Of a DNA stretch of 15,033 nt, positions 14,544-15,033 are shown piece after piece. The notes below the pieces were generated by a model. The model made no database searches. It saw only the letters and a list, made by a program, of their open reading frames with translations, and was not told the origin of the DNA. The translations under genes and the position numbers were made by a program. The DNA is from JAAYJK01 sp964501655 (GTDB taxonomy: Bacteria; Bacillota; Syntrophomonadia; Syntrophomonadales; Syntrophomonadaceae): contig CAZCTN010000050.1 in assembly GCA_964501655.1 (NCBI GenBank), forward strand, positions 1-15,033, in the 5' to 3' direction. The stretch's first letter is position 1; every line of letters starts with the position of its first letter.

Positions 14544-14555
14544 TTTCATAGACTT

Positions 14556-14595
14556 AATAATGACCTGTAGAATAGCTTCTACAGGTCAAATTATT
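14556..14595. terminator. Bidirectional hairpin terminator between converging genes
   Basis: GACCTGTAGAA (14562-14572) pairs perfectly with TTCTACAGGTC (14577-14587) across a 4-base TAGC loop, an 11-bp stem. Flanking AATAAT (14556-14561) and ATTATT (14590-14595) extend it with an AA bulge and supply a weak T-rich tail on each strand. It sits between the end of the rightward defence operon and the end of the leftward regulator gene, so it probably ends both transcripts. Confidence 0.8.
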
Positions 14596-14815
14596 ATGAA
14601 CTGCTTTTCTCTTTGTCAGGTTTGTATTCCAGCAAATCTCCCGGTTGGCAGTTGAAATATGAACAAATTCTATGAATTACTTCCATTGATACGTATTCCC
14701 CCTTACCCATTTTAGCTATGGTATTAGGAGATAACTTCAAGGCTATTCTTAACGCTTCTTTTGTCATTCCTTTGTCAACTAACATTTTCCACAATGGATT
14801 ATATGAAAAGGACAA
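14594..14815 (-). CDS. XRE/Cro-C1-type transcriptional regulator
   Basis: This 73-residue protein is a single Cro/C1-type HTH domain (HTH_26/YozG-like). The helix-turn-helix is MTKEALRIALKLSPNTIAKM, followed by the conserved SMEVIHRICSYFNCQPGDLLEY. A charged tail ends in Ser-Ser-Ser. The start is TTG with a strong GGAGGG 6 bases upstream. Such small repressors often control their own and a divergent promoter, and some restriction-modification loci carry similar C proteins. Here the gene converges on the defence operon and diverges from the reading frame at the right edge. The spacer between them carries a 12-bp direct repeat over both candidate promoters, so I infer that it controls the rightward genes and itself. 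Direct control of the restriction operon is not supported. Confidence 0.88.
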   Translation of the reverse strand: MSFSYNPLWKMLVDKGMTKEALRIALKLSPNTIAKMGKGEYVSMEVIHRICSYFNCQPGDLLEYKPDKEKSSS

Positions 14816-14846
14816 AATAAACCCTCCATACTATAGTTTCAAATAT

Positions 14847-14875
14847 ATTATATAACTATTACTATAGATATTCTA
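14847..14875 (-). promoter_or_regulatory. Candidate promoter of the XRE gene
   Basis: Read leftwards, TATAAT (14852 to 14847) is a perfect -10 about 32 bases from the start codon. The matching -35 at 14875-14870 (TAGAAT, 17-base spacer) is poor and overlaps the left copy of the direct repeat, as expected for an autoregulated promoter. Confidence 0.35.
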
Positions 14876-14900
14876 TAACATATTGTATTATTCTATAACA
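14869..14900. promoter_or_regulatory. Direct repeat TATTCTATAACA, candidate operator pair
   Basis: The 12-base sequence occurs exactly at 14869-14880 and 14889-14900, 20 bases start to start, or about two helical turns, so bound proteins would face the same side. The right copy lies between the -35 and -10 of the rightward promoter; the left copy overlaps the -35 of the leftward one. The region is AT-rich, which raises the chance background, but exact 12-mers with this placement are a good regulator target. Confidence 0.55.
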
Positions 14901-14911
14901 ACATATATAAT
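14883..14911 (+). promoter_or_regulatory. Rightward promoter at the window edge
   Basis: TTGTAT (14883-14888), a 17-base spacer and a perfect TATAAT (14906-14911). The -35 matches only TTG of the consensus. The expected transcript starts near 14918, followed by GGAGG and an ATG at 14971, leaving a leader of about 50 bases. Control by the neighbouring XRE protein through the overlapping repeat is inferred. Confidence 0.5.
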
Positions 14912-14970
14912 ATCTATAAATACATATAGACATTCATAAGGATATATTTAAGATATTGGAGGTAAAACCA

Positions 14971-15033
14971 ATGGCTAAATGAATATTTCACACTGAGCGT
15001 ACCAGCAGTACGCAACATGATACCGGCAATTTA
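14971..15033 (+). CDS. Start of an unidentified gene, cut by the window edge
   Basis: TTGGAGG lies 8 bases before ATG 14971, a strong ribosome site, but the frame reads Met-Ala-Lys then TGA. Shifting by +1 at AAA-TGA gives an open frame to the window edge (EYFTLSVPAVRNMIPAI after MAK). Either the gene is broken by an early frameshift, the shift is programmed, or the sequence has an error. The VRNMIPAI run is faintly like the VR-x-IPA start of large serine recombinases, but this is far too short for a family call. Confidence 0.3.

Noticed and set aside
1..15033. CRISPR array, rRNA or riboswitch
   Set aside because: No regularly spaced repeat series, rRNA sequence or recognisable aptamer core was seen on either strand.

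Overview
This window looks like the left part of an integrative genetic element in a low-to-mid GC Bacillota (Clostridia-like) genome. Support for the host group is indirect: strong purine-rich ribosome sites (GGAGG type), frequent GTG/TTG starts, AT-rich spacers with near-consensus -10 boxes, and a tRNA-Leu 3' end of the common bacterial form. I cannot name the species.

Layout. Bases 1-222 are probably chromosomal flank, with a terminator reading leftwards. At 223-277, on the minus strand, is the 3' part of a tRNA-Leu(UAG) gene, from the anticodon loop to CCA. The 5' half is absent, which is what the far side of a tRNA-targeted integration (attL) looks like. Bases 278-498 hold no gene but several short direct and inverted repeats of the kind bound by integrase and excisionase. 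Next comes a minus-strand zinc-ribbon protein (499-1389), then a divergent plus-strand module: an excisionase-type HTH protein, a stand-alone CHC2 primase-type zinc finger, a RepA-like AAA/RecA-fold helicase, a small HTH protein like phage terminase small subunits, and a 68-residue coiled-coil protein. These genes fit excision and autonomous replication. No integrase is visible; it must lie to the right or be missing.

Bases 4348-5423 are a decayed zone. The only recognisable remnant is the C-terminal third of a DUF932 (phage/plasmid) gene on the minus strand, ending in a 10-bp inverted repeat.

Bases 5424-14294 form one tight four-gene operon of clearly higher GC: a PLD-nuclease/SNF2-helicase fusion (1085 aa), a DUF4391 protein (253 aa), a beta-class type III adenine methyltransferase Mod (618 aa) and a type III restriction subunit Res (990 aa) with an intact C-terminal PD-(D/E)xK site. 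Gene gaps are 4, 3 and 14 bases. This reads as a phage-defence cargo: type III restriction-modification expanded by a PLD-SNF2 remodeller and a DUF4391 partner. The middle of mod (about 9780-10660), which carries the target-recognition region, is sharply AT-rich compared with both ends, which points to specificity exchange by recombination.

After res come several very small ORFs, a bidirectional hairpin terminator, and a minus-strand XRE/Cro-type regulator. To its right is an AT-rich divergent control region with a 12-bp direct repeat overlapping a good plus-strand promoter. The last bases start a reading frame with a strong ribosome site that hits TGA at codon 4 but is open in the +1 frame to the window edge.
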